In this document: positions 10,175 through 22,285 of the stretch, piece by piece
Layout: each line of letters begins with the position of its first letter
Position numbering within the stretch: the first letter of the stretch is position 1
From: Desmodus rotundus
Taxonomy: Eukaryota > Chordata > Mammalia > Chiroptera > Phyllostomidae
Direction of reading: 5' to 3'
Length of the DNA stretch: 64,000 nt
Assembly (NCBI RefSeq): GCF_022682495.2
Contig: NC_071388.1
Location: 29,186,139 to 29,250,138, forward strand
Program-made: the position numbers and the translations under genes
The notes under the pieces: generated by a model
Database searches by the model: none
Seen by the model: only the letters and a program-made list of their open reading frames with translations
What the model was told of the DNA's origin: nothing

Positions 10175-12570
10175 TATATTTTGTTTTGCTTAAAGTAGAA
10201 GTAAAGAATTTCATTACATCGAATGACCAAATTTAGGTTTTTCAAGGACTGCCTTGATTGTGGAAATTTTATTACATTTATGTGTTTCTCCAAAGGGCAA
10301 GGAAGAGTTTTAAGAAGCTTCCTACAAATTTTAACACAGATTATCCTTTCAGGATATGAGCTGGTAAACACTTTGAGAAAAGCCTCAGAGAAAAGTAAGG
10401 TCATCAACAGCCATATTTAGAAAAATCTAAGTAGTCCATGGTTGCTGATAGGGACAAGATGGAATCTTAGTCCCAGATGACTATTGTTTTCTGAAAGAGT
10501 AATTTGTTACTTTGTATCATATTGAACTATGTGTTTGTAACAATGTCAGGTACAATGACTAGAAAAATGCATACGAAATTTTCCGTTTTGAAGAGCTGAT
10601 GGGATTTGGGGGATACACATTAGTAATTTTACAGTTACATGGCACTATGATAAGTAGTACATGGGTTCATCCAGCCCAATTTAAGTGGTTGGGTTAGAGT
10701 CCTAACAGCTTGCAAGATCTTGGCAACTTAACATTCAGAGCAGTTCAGAGACCAGTTCAACAAATAGGCTGTAGAATAAAGAATCAAGGTTTACTTGCCT
10801 CGAATTATGTTCTACATAGAAAGAAAGCATATTAAGAATAAAGCTAGGCATAGAGGCATAAAATCTATAGTAGCTCCCCTGAATTGTTACAGGAACAAAG
10901 CATGAGACCCAGGGAACTTCTATCACAGTACATATGTTTGAAGTCAGAGTGAAATGGGGTTTGGAATCTGAGTTGGGAGGCCTGAAAATCTAGGGAAAAA
11001 ACCCACTAACCTGGTTTGGGAGGTGGGGAAAGTGGAGGATGGCCATTAACAGTTACTTTGCATTACTGTGGCAACTTGGCTAGCTTCATAGTTATGTTAA
11101 ATAGCTGTGCCTGCTGAGTGAGGACAGGGAGAGATGGGTGTGACATTAACTTGTGATGTAGCTAGGGGCTTGCAGTGCCTGTGAGAGCTTGGAGAGGCTT
11201 CTGTCTGCATCACCGAGACACACAAGTCCAGATGGGTAATGGCAGCCAGAAGAATTTCACTAGACAGAGGACTGGCAGGGTGCGGCTCATTGTGGGAGCA
11301 GTCAGAAATGGGATCACACTGGAAGCTCCAGGTAGGGATTTAAAACTAGGCCCAGCAGCCATTCACTTTCTTGGCCATTCAGGTTGAAAACGATACATTT
11401 TCTACTAAGAGCTAGAGAACACAGCGGCAAGGATGATGCTGATGCTGGGAATTACGGAAACTGCCTAGCTAAACACAGATTGCTGGGAGAAGCCCGGGAT
11501 GTTCAGCCACTGACATCTGTCTGTTTGTTTGTTTGTTTTAAAGACAGTATATTCTGAAACTGGTGTGACTTGACAAAAAGGAGGCAGGAGGGTATGTGTG
11601 TGGGGTGGGTGTATTTTAAAGGGACTGGGACTTGAAGACAGAATTCTGCCACTATTCTAAATTGTATAACTTTTAAATAAACAATTCCTTCCCTTTTCAC
11701 CAAACTCTGGCATTCTTGGTAGCAGGCAATCAGGCCCACACATCTGTTTCAGAACTGCATAGGCTAGGGTTCTTTAACAAAAGTGATGTTCTGCAACATT
11801 TTTTTAAATGTAAAATGAGCAAATGTTTTAAAAGAATCACACCAAGAAAGACAAGTTCAGGCATCACTTTTCTAGCTGACAGCTACAATTTATGCCTGTC
11901 CTCTGTGATCCTGTAGCTTCCTTGGCAATTCTCACTTATATTTTGAAATGACCTGACTACACGTTTTCTCATTATGTTATGAGCTTGATAAGGAATAGAG
12001 CAGTCTTATTTACTCTGTGACATATAGCCTTATAGGAATATCATAATACATAGAATTGTAGCAGTCACCTGTATTTTGAATTGAATCAAATTGCCTGTTA
12101 GAGTGAAAAAAGACAAAACATTCATAGTAAGCATACCTCATTTTATGTCTGAGGCAGAATTATATAGACAAAAATGTACCATAAATTCAATATCTAATTT
12201 TTCTTCAAAGCAAGTAGATTGTTATCTAATAATTTCTATTATACATAAACACTTGCTCGGTGATTACAGGGAGCCATATTTTAAATTATTTCAAAGATTC
12301 TGCATGAAGAAATAATAGATGCACTGACTTTATATTCTTTAAATTAAAGAAGCTTCACTGGCCACAGTTAATTCGTACACACTCAATTAAACACTACAGA
12401 TGCTACTATTATATTTGCGACACTTTTAAAGTGTTTATTACACCATAAATATAATATGTGCTTTTCTGTTTTAATTGTAACATTCCAACTCATAAGTTGT
12501 AATAGAGTTATCTGATGGTATTTAGAGATGTTAGTTTCTTGGGACATAGCAATATTCGGAAGAAGAATAT
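10175..12570. other. unique sequence, includes a GC-richer stretch
   Basis: No repeat family was recognised apart from a (TTTG)n run at about 11517-11539. The stretch 10980-11500 is less AT-rich than its surroundings and holds a 70-codon frame (11175-11387) with no recognisable domain. It may be conserved noncoding sequence or simply unique DNA. Confidence 0.35.
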
Positions 12571-12574
12571 TTGC

Positions 12575-12700
12575 CTTCCAGTCTTAGATCTGTCAGTTAC
12601 TCTCAGACTAATGGCAGGTCATTTCATCATTTTGGAACTCAACTACCCGTTCTACGAAGGCTGAGCAAAAGTATGAGATATAGAAAAGTGCTTTGTAAAT
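12575..12700 (+). repeat. MIR-like ancient SINE fragment
   Basis: Diverged MIR core: 'gccttccagtcttagatctg', 'tcagttactctcagactaat', 'gcaggtcatttcatcatttt', then 'ctgagcaaaagtatgagata'. The order is that of MIR on the plus strand. Confidence 0.5.
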
Positions 12701-13975
12701 GTAAATTACTTCTTGAAATGAAGTATATAAAGATGTTATTCATGGTCTTCAAATTTCTTAATAATTATTATTATGCTGAAAGGATGAGATATGTTTTCTT
12801 CAGAGTGTATTCTGTGCAAAATCGAGTGCCATCTAATTATAAAAATAGAGCTATATTCATGTATAGTTGTTGAAATCAAATCTCTGGTGAAACCAACAGT
12901 CACCTCCAGGCACAAAATCAAATATATAAATACAATAAAAGGAAGAGAATATAGGTTAACAGCCAAAGTAAAACATAAAATAACATAAAATTATTGAATA
13001 ATGGAATAAAAGTTGCCTGCATAACAGGTTTACCTCAAGTCATTTTTAATTTAATTTTTTTTGTTGTTCGTACACTCAGCCACGTAGATGCAGCACCTTC
13101 TTCTGGATTCAGCAACTTTCCCCAAGAGTGACCTTATTCATTTATGTGTCTCAGGAGAGTAAACAAGAAATCAGTCTGTAGTCATAAAGAACAGCAAGTC
13201 TGAATTCTCTTATGAATAATAGAAAAATTTGAAAGCATACTGAGTTTACAAAAAATAAAAGCTATAAAATGCTCCAGTAACAAAGTGATATTTATCACCA
13301 AGAAATATTATTGACATAAAAAAAGAGCAAGGTGTTTAAATTTTGAGGAAAGGCATTTACTACCTAGAATTAAATCAGTTTTATAACTTGCAAGCTGCTT
13401 TAATCTGTCACAGGAGGGAAGAATGATGATTATATATTATAGGTAGTTAAAGGTATGGTTTTTAACAACAATTATTTGAGTCAGGATGAGCCCAAGAACA
13501 TAAAATAGTCTCATGACCCATCCCATTCATTAGGTTTGGAATAATAATCCTAGTCAGTTATATGACATAATAATAAATAGTCTCTTAAGTTAACAAATTT
13601 AAAAGTGTATTTTTCATTATCAAGATTTCTAACTAGCAGTTATTGGTCATTTAGTTGAAGCTCAATTCTAATGGGTATTGACCCTGAAAGAAGAAAATTA
13701 AATACAAAATGCATCCCCATAAGACAGACATTGTAGTCAGTCACATCGAAAGGAGTGATTTTGTTTCACACAGTTGCTCTGTATAAAATCAGAAAAATGA
13801 GTTTTAATTCTTAATCATTTTATAGCTGATGGATATACCTGGGATAGAGTGGACTACAGAATTACATGCATTCATTGTAAATATACCCAAGAACATAGGA
13901 ACTAGATGTTTATAAAGCTGTAAGCTATAAAATATTAAAATAAAAATAACTAAATCACTAGAGATCCAAACCACA
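12701..13975. other. AT-rich unique sequence
   Basis: Includes overlapping short frames at 12736-12988 on both strands that look fortuitous. No repeat or gene was identified. Confidence 0.4.
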
Positions 13976-13979
13976 TACC

Positions 13980-14270
13980 TGGGAATTCACATCATGACCT
14001 GGACACCGTTCTCCTGGACTCTGAAAACAGGACTGCATCCAACAGGACAACAAAATTCCCTCTTAACGGACGTTCATGACAGGGCACAAATTCGGGCCCC
14101 CTCTCGCCCCGTCTGACTCTTGACAACACCATGCACCCTGAAGAGCATTCCGTTGTAAAGGAACTCAATCTCTCTTTCAGCCGCTCCATGATCATAGTGA
14201 TGTCCTCAACCAAATTGGTTGTGCACGCCGTGACTACACGTCCTGTTCATCACACTGCTGTACTGAAGGT
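13980..14270 (+). pseudogene. GC-richer patch, possible processed pseudogene or exon
   Basis: This 290-bp patch has clearly higher GC and several CpG dinucleotides, in contrast to its AT-rich flanks. On the plus strand a frame of about 95 codons is broken by a single TGA near 14076. On the minus strand a 73-codon frame is open (13992-14213). I do not recognise either product. The composition fits a decayed retrocopy of a mammalian gene or an isolated exon. No poly(A) tail or target duplication was found. Confidence 0.3.
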
Positions 14271-14289
14271 TACATATATATTGGCAACA

Positions 14290-14480
14290 TCTATTGAATA
14301 CTAGGTGCCAAGATTTTCATTTGTATTAGTGGATTCAATAATGAAAATAAATGTATAGATTATATAACATTGTTATACCCATTTTACAGACAAGAGATTA
14401 AGGTACATGACGTTTAAGATTATTGCCAAAAGAAGTAAAAGAAGTCAAATTTATAATTCAGCATTTAAATCCAAACAGTT
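14290..14480 (-). repeat. MIR-like ancient SINE, antisense
   Basis: 'tactaggtgccaagattttc' followed by 'ttatacccattttacagaca', 'agagattaaggtacatgacg' and 'ttgccaaaagaagtaaaaga' matches the reverse of the MIR 'cctcatctgtaaaatgggg' and 'caagtcacttaacctctct' core. Confidence 0.55.
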
Positions 14481-14699
14481 CTTTTCTTGATCCAGCAATG
14501 ATATTGCCTCATAAACTTTCAACTAACCACACAGTTACTTGAAATGGCATGATCTCTAAATTTTATCCTTAGTGTACTAAATCCCCAGGCAATTGTTACA
14601 TTTCTGCATTGAGCATTTTAGTAGAATATCACATTTTATTATAAAACTGAGACTTTCTCCTAGATATAAAAACACAAGCAAATGTTCACAAGCTATTAG

Positions 14700-14763
14700 C
14701 TGGTGAATGTATATTTTGCTTCTTTGGGGGTGAATGTATATTTTGCTTCTTTGGGATGAAAGG

Positions 14764-14798
<35 letters not shown>

Positions 14799-14925
14799 GA
14801 ATACAACCTATTATAACCTAAAGATTACAACCATAACCTAAAAAATACAACCATATATAACCTAAAAAAGTTATATATATATATATAGCTTCTTTGCGAT
14901 GAAAGGTTATATATATATCTGTTAA
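14700..14925 (+). repeat. tandem duplication and (TA)n tract
   Basis: A unit of about 27 bp ('tgaatgtatattttgcttct' plus 'ttggggg') occurs twice at 14704-14757. It is followed by 'atgaaaggtt' and (TA)n at about 14765-14795. A partial third copy ('gcttctttgcgatgaaaggt') with more TA lies at about 14887-14918. Between them 'acaacc.ataacctaaa' is repeated about three times. It borders the truncated end of the L1 at 14926. Confidence 0.8.
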
Positions 14926-14929
14926 GTCC

Positions 14930-15440
14930 ATTTGATCTAAGGCATCTTTAAATGCTGCAATATCCTTATTGATATATTTTTTAGAAGGTCTACCCATTTT
15001 TGACAGTGGGGTGTTAAAGTCCCCTAGTATAAGTGTGTTGCTGTTTTTACCTTTCTTGAAGTCCTCTGAGATTTTCCTTATATATTTGGATGCTCTTACG
15101 TTGGGTGCATATATGTTTATAATATATATGTCTTCTTAATGGATTCTTCCCTTGAGTATTATGAAGTGTCCTTCTGGGTCTCTTTTATGGTCTATGTTTT
15201 GAAGTCTATTTTATCTGATATAAGTATTGATACCCTGGAAATTTTTCCCTGTCCATTTGCTTAGAATATTTTTTCCAACCCTTCACTTTCAGTCTGTGTA
15301 GGTTTCTTTTTCTGAGGTGGGTCGCTTCTAAGCAGCATATTTATGGGTCATGTTTTCCTATCCATTCAACTACTCTGTCTTTTGATTGGAGCATTTAATC
15401 CATTTACATTTAAGGTTACTATCGATAGGTGCTTATTCAT
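14930..15440 (-). pseudogene. L1 ORF2 endonuclease domain, N-terminal fragment, broken
   Basis: The start codon complement lies at 15438-15440 and is followed by a frame resembling 'NKHLSIVTLNVNGLNAPIKR', typical of an L1 ORF2 N-terminus. Further along, across frameshifts, come stretches resembling 'NIYAPNVRASKYI' and 'LILGDFNTPLSKMGRPS', the endonuclease motifs. About 170 codons remain, with several stops. There is no reverse transcriptase region, so it cannot be functional. Confidence 0.8.
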
Positions 15441-15489
15441 TTTTTCTCCTTTGTACCTTTTTTCCTCTCTCTCACTCTTCTTCTTCCTC

Positions 15490-16300
15490 TTCTTAAAGCA
15501 GTCTCTTCAGCATATCTCGCAGTGCTGGTTTAGTGGAGGTATATTCTTTTAGCTTTCTTTTGTCTGGGAAAATGCTTATTTCACCTTCCATTTTAATTGA
15601 GAGCCTTGCTGGAAAGAGCAGTCTTGGTTGCAGGCCTTTGCTTTTCATTACTTGGAATACCTCTTGCCATTCTTTCCTGGATTGGAGTATTTCTGTTGAG
15701 AAATCAGCTGCTAGCCTTATTGGAGCTCTCTTTTATGTTACTTCCTGTTTCTCCCTTGCTGCCTTTAAGATTCTCTCTTTGTCTTTAAAATTTGGCATTT
15801 TAATTATGATGTGTCTTGGAGTAGGCCTCTTTGGGTTCATCTGATTGGGACACTCTGTGCTTCCTGAACTTGAATGATTTTTCCCCTCTCCATGTTAGGG
15901 AAGTTTTCTGTCATTATTTATTCAAACAGGATTTATATCCCTTGCTCCTTTTCTGCTCCTTTTCTTCTCCTTCTGGTATTCCTATGATTCGAATGTTGTT
16001 GCGTTTCAAGTTATCTTGCAGTTCCCTTAAGCTGTCTTCATATTTTTTAGTGTTTTTTTTTTTTTTTCTGCACTGCTTTACCTGGATGTTTCTTTCTGTC
16101 TTGTATTACAGCTCACTAATTTGGTTATAAGGATTCTTATAACCACTCTTTTGAATTCTATATCTGATAGTTTGCTTGCCCCCATTTCATTTAGCTCTTT
16201 TACAGGGGAGTATTCCATTCCTTTTGATTGCAGGTTCTTTCTTTGTCTCTTCATTTTAGGTGACTCTTTTTGTTTGTTTCTGCGATTTCCGATGTTCTGC
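15490..16300 (-). pseudogene. L1 ORF1 remnant, broken
   Basis: Broken translation on the minus strand follows L1 ORF1. There is a 'SPVKELNEMGASKLSDIEFK' stretch near 16210-16130, a 'RNNIRIIGIPEGEE'-like RNA-binding-domain start near 16000, and C-terminal 'KALQPRLLF'-like and 'KPALREML'-like sequence toward 15500. Several stops and frameshifts separate these. ORF1 encodes the RNA-binding chaperone of the L1 particle; this copy is inactive. Confidence 0.8.
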
Positions 16301-17744
16301 TTTGCCAGCTGTCTTTGTGGAGTGAACTTCTGTGGTACCTCTGTGGGACTCGGTGGCGTGGTCTCTTTGATCTTCTTGTCTTTCTAGAGTTGTCCTTTCT
16401 TTTGTTTGTGTGGACTCTGTAGTTGTACTTAGGCTTTCCCTGTCAGGGTTCTTTTGTTGGTAGATTCTTCCCTCCACCAGTATTCTCAACTCCCACTTTG
16501 TCTTATATGTAGAAATGTTGGTTAACAAAGCAGTATTATCAGACCAACAAACCTACACCAGCAAAAAGAACCCCCCTAACCACATCAGCAGTCTCAACTG
16601 CAACAGAACTAAGATGAATAAAGGTGAAGAGGGATTGAGGATATTATATAATATGACAAAGGGAATATGAAATAACTAAAAGAGGGGAAGATGTTGTTGT
16701 GTGGTAAGAGGGAGGAGAATCGTTAAGAATTGGGATAGAATCAAGGTGAAGAAAGGCAGAGAGCAAAATTCACAATATAAGTAAAACACAAAAGGGCAAT
16801 GGGAACAATGGGGTGAGGAGAGGGAAGAGTATACTATGAGGTTTGAAGTAAAACTGAAAAGGTACTGGATCGATGGGAGTAAAATTGCAGAAAACCCACA
16901 GCAGAGTCAATAGCAATACAGCTGAAGGAAGTTTAATAAAGGTGGACTTGGAATAAGAATATTGTAGAAAAGTGAAAAGTGAATATGAGATGTCTACAGT
17001 AAAAACAAATAATTTTCAGAGGATGGGGGAAGCAAACTGACAAGAGTAAAGAGTAAAGCCCAGATTAAGAGAGGAGGAAAAAAGAAGGAGAGAGAGAGAA
17101 AAAAAAAGAATAAGAAAGAAAAGAAAAGGGAGAGAGAAAATAATTAGATAAAATTCCTTACTCAACTGATCAGGGGTAGGGCAAAGGCAAAATGGTGTAA
17201 GACAGCAATAGAGTATTCTATGGTATTTACAGTACAACATGTACTGAACAAATAGGAGATCCTTTGGAAAAGTACAGCAATTACCTTGCTAGTTTACTCA
17301 ACTAGCCACTTTTTATAAAAGGTGAAAAAGAGATAAGACTCTTATTAGAAGGGAAAAAAATGTGAGCTGCCTTTAGAAAGCAGAGTGCTTAGGCGAGGTT
17401 AAATGGAGGAGAAATAGTGACAGTAAGGGATAGAAACCTGGCGTAGTGTGTGAGAAAATAAAGTTAAGCACAATAGTCATAAAGCTCAGGAATTAAGCTT
17501 TATGGATTAAGCAAAATGGATTAAGACCAGGGAAGGGTGTTGGAATAACAATAATATGATAAGAAATATGTAATCTGAATAAAAAATAAAAGACCAAGAG
17601 TAATGTGTTATTGGAACACGAGTGAAGTAAAAGAAAAATTAAAAAGCAATATGAAAGGAAGAATAAAAAAACGAATCAAACAAAAAAACTAATCAGAAAG
17701 AAGAGAAATTTAAAAAATGCAAGTTCTGAAGGACAGCAATGTGA

Positions 17745-18975
17745 AATTTATCTCAGCTGTTGGTGTTCCCCTTCTGACTTCTTTTTGGATCTGTCTCTGG
17801 TTTTCTCACAGCTCCAGGTTTTATCTGTCTTACTCTTGAGAAAAAAAAAAGAAAAAACCTCCTGCTGACTTTAAACCTGCCAGGTCTTCCTGGATCGTGC
17901 AGGCTGAGGGGCAGTGGGCTCGTTTTTCTCCTTTTCTGTGGTTCCGAGAGCTTGCGGACTCGGTCTGGGCTGCAATAACCACAGGTGCCCAGTTTCCAGC
18001 CCCGCCCTCGGAGCTCTGTGCCGCCTGCGCTGTCCACTCTGCACATATGTGCCAGGCCCCGGTGCCCATAATCCACTTGCAACCCTTTGATCAGACCATG
18101 AGGGGCACTGAGGGGTGGCAAACTGCGACCCATCCTCCCATGTTGTTGGCCTGGGCGCTGCTTCTGCACCAAGTCCCTTCAGGGCAGCTCAGCTGCCCTA
18201 TTGAGAGAAGTGTCTCTGGACATTGCAACCTCCCTGAGCCCCCGCTGCCCGCCTTTGATCAATCAAAAGCAGCACCTTGAGTGGGAGCAAATTGCGGCCC
18301 CCACCTCGCCCTCTTCTCTGGCCTGGCCGCTGCACGCTAGGATCCTGTGCGCACGAGGACTTGGCACACAAGGGTTCTGTGCGTGCTAGGTTTTCCACAG
18401 TGGCAGAGATTCTCTTTTGAGAGATGTCCCTTGGGTGTGGCCTGCCGTTCCTATTAATCACTGAGCTTTCCACACAGACATCTCTAACCAGTCCCCAGAC
18501 TCCCTGGGCCATGGCCAGTTGTGGCCCCTCTCTTCTCCCAGTTTCAGGTGTCACCTGGCTTCCGGATTTCTTTGTTTCTGTTCCAGCCTTCGACCACCAC
18601 CCCAGCTGGGGTAGACCACCGGGCTGTGCGTCTAGTACTACCTCTTTATCCCCCCATTGACTTTAAGCGGTAGGTCTCTCCTGGCGTGGGTCTGTGGCCT
18701 CCCTGCTCTGGTAGGGGAGGGAGCTGCTGGCACTGACCTGGCTCTCTTTCAATGCTCCAGCAGCAGCCGCCATCTCTGGCGCAAGGCCCGGGGACCTTTC
18801 CCGCAGCCTACAAAATCTCCTTACTGTCCATTTTTAAGTGTCCTCTACATCCTCTGGCTTCCAAACTTCATGCCAGCTGATTTTATGTGGGCTGTTCACT
18901 CTGTTCTTTGGGAGATCGGCTAGATGTCCCAGTTGGTGGGAGGACCAAGTGGGTTCAACTCCCAACTCCCACCTA
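17745..18975 (-). promoter_or_regulatory. L1 5'UTR (internal promoter region)
   Basis: GC- and CpG-rich sequence upstream of ORF1 in the minus orientation, ending near 18975 where composition returns to AT-rich. L1 5'UTRs carry an internal RNA polymerase II promoter. The location, composition and YY1-like site at 18766-18775 fit this. Several antisense and sense frames of 80-140 codons in this block are by-products of its GC content, not genes. Confidence 0.7.
18766..18775 (-). promoter_or_regulatory. YY1-like site in L1 5'UTR
   Basis: 'gccgccatct' on the plus strand is 'agatggcggc' on the minus (L1 sense) strand. This matches the YY1 core AAGATGGCGGC, which directs transcription initiation in primate L1 5'UTRs. 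It lies about 200 bp inside the element rather than within the first 20 bases as in human L1. Binding is inferred. Confidence 0.5.
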
Positions 18976-20439
18976 CCCCACCACCATATTCTGCATTCAC
19001 TGTTTTAAGCGCACTGATTATATCTGTTAACTATTCTGCAGTTTTCTGTTTGCTGAGACGGAATATGTACACACTTTGGTGGTGATTCTTTAATGTAGAC
19101 TAACAAAGTCATCTGCAAACCATTTGATTCCCAAGCAATACTTGTATTATTCTCTTAAAAATTAACCTCTTTCCCATATTACAGCTATTTCTTTACTCCT
19201 GTATCACAAAGAGCTCATATCTGATTTCCATCAAATATTAGTTCTGAGGCCATTAATCCTAAACTACATAGTTCAAACATACCAATGCTCTCAAATATAT
19301 TTTTTTTGAGTAGCAGTAATCTAACTTATTCTGGCAGTAGTTTCTGCTTGCTTCTAGAAGAGTTCAGGTTAAAAAAAAAGATTTTATCTTTTATTACTCA
19401 TGTTCAGATTTTACACATACTCTGTATGAAATGGTTGGGTTAACATATACTTAAAAACCATCCTACTAATCAAGCATGAGAAGCCAAAAAATATATACTG
19501 CACAGATGGGCAGTTAATTTCTTTCCCATTGAGTTTGCAGTGCGCTCCATGGTGCTGCAGCAGCTGTGATGAGAATGGTAGATGTCCCCAATCTATGCTT
19601 CATTTAACTTCAGAAATTCTAAAAGATTGCATTGTGTAGAAAATAAAAATATCTTTTAAAGCAATGGAGCTTGGTGTCCTGAAGCAGCATTTCATTTTTA
19701 ACAACTGAAGTTTTAGTACAAATATTGAAACTTGTATATTTCTTTATTTTGACAGCTTTACCATCAACTTAAATTGTATTTCATCAGTACATACACACTG
19801 CTGACCTAGTCCTAGACACCCTGTGAAAATCAATGGGATCTTGAAGCAGGAAAGGAGAGAACTGTATGGCAAATGTTGTGATTCAATTGTATACAGTTCA
19901 TTTGGTTTTTGTAGACACCGATAATACTACAGTATATTTGTATAGCATTTTTTTCTATATTCAAAAGCATTCTCCTGTCAAATGGGAATAAAAATGCTTT
20001 TCTTACCTTCTTCATAGAGCTGATGATGTGATTGCCTGACATAAAAGAAATAAAAACACTTTCTAAAGTAAAGATCACTATGAGAGATATGGGGTTACCG
20101 CTTTCATTACACCTGAAGAGAATGTTAATCAATGAAAAGTATGGAGGCTTTTCAGTAAAGCCTGAATTTTAGTTCCAGTACAATTACTTATAATTATGTG
20201 CCAAACTCAATAATTTCCTCACTTATTCTTCAAACTTCAGCATTTTCTTGTTTAAAATGTTTTAATAATTATAAACTAACATGTAAAAGTATGCTGGGAG
20301 TGTCCATTCATGCTTGAAAATTATAGTAGTTTATAGATAGAAAATACATAGTTCAGTGTTGTGTTAATGCGTGACAGTGGTTAACTTTCTAGACATCATA
20401 AAATCCATTATTTAAAAGTGTTAGCTGTGGGTGGACTAG
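18976..20439. other. unique sequence, no feature recognised
   Basis: AT-rich unique sequence upstream (L1 sense) of the L1 5'UTR. A 100-codon minus-strand frame at 19830-20132 has no recognisable features. No repeat family was identified. Confidence 0.4.
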
Positions 20440-20640
20440 TGCAAATCACACATTCACAACAACAGATATTAAAGGCCCACATTAAATCCAAGAAGAGGGA
20501 ATACAATTACAATAGCTGAAGGGAATCATCGTCACTTTTCTTCTACTTAGTATGCCTGCCTAAGCGCTATAGCGTTTCTGCTTGGACAAAGCCATTCACT
20601 GATTATATTTCTGGTGAATCTGCAATTACTAAAGTATGTA
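20440..20640. other. candidate conserved noncoding element
   Basis: A block without repeats, of balanced composition, with 'gcctgcctaagcgctatagc', 'tttctgcttggacaaagcc' and 'attaaaggcccacattaaat'. It stands out from AT-rich neighbours and resembles the texture of conserved developmental enhancers. This is an inference from composition only. Confidence 0.25.
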
Positions 20641-21509
20641 TAACAGATCATAATCCTTTTAGAAAATAATCCCTGTTACACATCCAGAGAGAACTCAAGA
20701 ATCCTCCATATCATCTTCTTCCAATCTTCAAGACCTGGTCAAGTCACTGTATCTCCATGGAAGAAAAGGCTACCAGATTTTGAGATAATAAAGTATTTGA
20801 ACTACCATGACAACAGATAACACTGCAATGTTGATTAAAATTTCGAATGTGCATAATTATAGCCCCCTGGGAGGCATCCTTCACCATAACCAGAGTAGTA
20901 AAAAGTTGTGGCTGCCTTCTTTGATTTCCTCTATTTGACAATCCCTTTACTTTTGCTTTCCCCCACCCCCACAGTGGAAAAGAAATATTGCAGTATTCAT
21001 TTTCCCCTGGAACATGCTCATCGATATCTGTGTTTCCTTATGCGGAATCAATTCTCTTTCTTGCTTGTTCACTTTCCCTAGCATTGAAGTAGTTTTATTC
21101 TACTAAATACTAGTTAATAATGTTAAAAGGGAAATGAAAATGAAAGGGATTCTAGGAAATCAATTATAAAGAATAATTAGAGAACACTAAACACCAGTTC
21201 TTGTTTTCACTGTGTTCACAGCCAGTTTCTCAATCCACTTATGATTACAATTTAAGCTGTTATTCTACTTAATTATAAATTATAATAAAATATCATATAT
21301 TGTTACATCTATATTAATATCAAGTGTGTTTCTTTAGATGGATATTTTAACAATAATCACTAAAAGAACTGATGGTAATGGGTCTTAATTTTTAAATGTT
21401 ACTGGTATATTTTAAATTTTAAGCTGTATTTAAATGTGGACAAGCCTGAAATTAAATGTTGAAAGCAGTCTTTAAAGCTAAACAGGTGTTCTGGTCAATA
21501 GCTTAACTT

Positions 21510-21790
21510 TGCTGAAATTCACTGAATGTCTTGAAAACTAATTAAACAGTTGAAAAAGAAATGCTCCCCTATGAGAGTTTCACTTTTCCTGTGAAGCCTT
21601 TTCGGGGCTGCCATAATCAGAGCCGGAATAACTAAACACCTGCTTTGAAGAGACTCATGAATGTTTAATCCTGATGAATATATCACTCCAGTGGGATGCA
21701 GGCAAACAGAGCAGACCAAGTAAACGTGGAAACAAAATACTCGCCGCTTCAGAGGCTTTTCCTCATGCCACCTTCCTTCAATCACCCTAT
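21510..21790. other. candidate conserved noncoding element
   Basis: Non-repetitive, with homeodomain-type 'actaattaaacag' and 'ataatcagagccggaataac', 'cacctgctttgaagagactc', 'gatgaatatatcactccagt' and CpGs that are otherwise rare here. Both strands have open frames of 66-88 codons but no coding signature. Composition and absence of repeats suggest constraint; this needs an alignment to confirm. Confidence 0.3.
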
Positions 21791-22239
21791 TTCCTTCCTA
21801 TCAACATTTGTACTTCTATTGTTCACGACAACATGTATATATGTATATCCTTGCAAAGGAACAAACATATTTAACCTTAAATAAGAATATTTAAAAGAAT
21901 TTTAATTACTTTTGTAATCTGTTAATAATTTACATATAATATATTAATTAAAATTGAATTCAAAGGTTATTCTAAAATTATTTTAATAATGGGTTAATCC
22001 TATGGAAATTATTTTCCTAGGTATAAAATAAAATACTTTCTTTGAATAACAAATTCTTAGGTTGTATCTTAAGTGTTCCTAAGTAGCTTTGCAAAAGTGA
22101 AAACCATATACTCAGTGGGTTTTGTTTATGTACATATAAGCCACAGATCCCATCTGAGTTAGACAGAATTAGCATGTATCATGCAGAAATTGTAAAAAGT
22201 TAAGGGAACTTGCAGGTTTAAAGCATAAAGAAGCCCTGT

Positions 22240-22285
22240 ATGAAATATAGATATATAGATAGAAAATAGATAAAAGATATAAACT
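22240..22285. repeat. GATA-type simple repeat
   Basis: Imperfect 'atagatatatagatagaaaatagataaaagata' character: a short degenerate GATA/TAGA microsatellite. Confidence 0.6.

Larger units (their letters stand above)
14926..18975 (-). mobile_element. L1 5' half: 5'UTR, ORF1 and start of ORF2
   Basis: A minus-strand L1 reading from about 18975 down to 14926. In transcription order it has a GC-rich 5'UTR (about 18975-17745), a pyrimidine-rich (sense strand) segment (17740-16530), ORF1 remnants (about 16300-15490) and the first part of ORF2 (15440-14930). It then stops inside the endonuclease domain at TA-rich repeats. All reading frames carry stops or shifts. Keeping the 5' end while losing the 3' end is the reverse of ordinary L1 truncation. 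Confidence 0.85.

Noticed and set aside
15533..16387. Plus-strand frames of 63-103 codons
   Set aside because: They are antisense to L1 ORF1 on the minus strand.
17753..18554. Several 80-140 codon frames on both strands with Pro/Arg/Ser-rich content
   Set aside because: They lie within the GC-rich L1 5'UTR, where stop codons are rare by composition. No domain seen.
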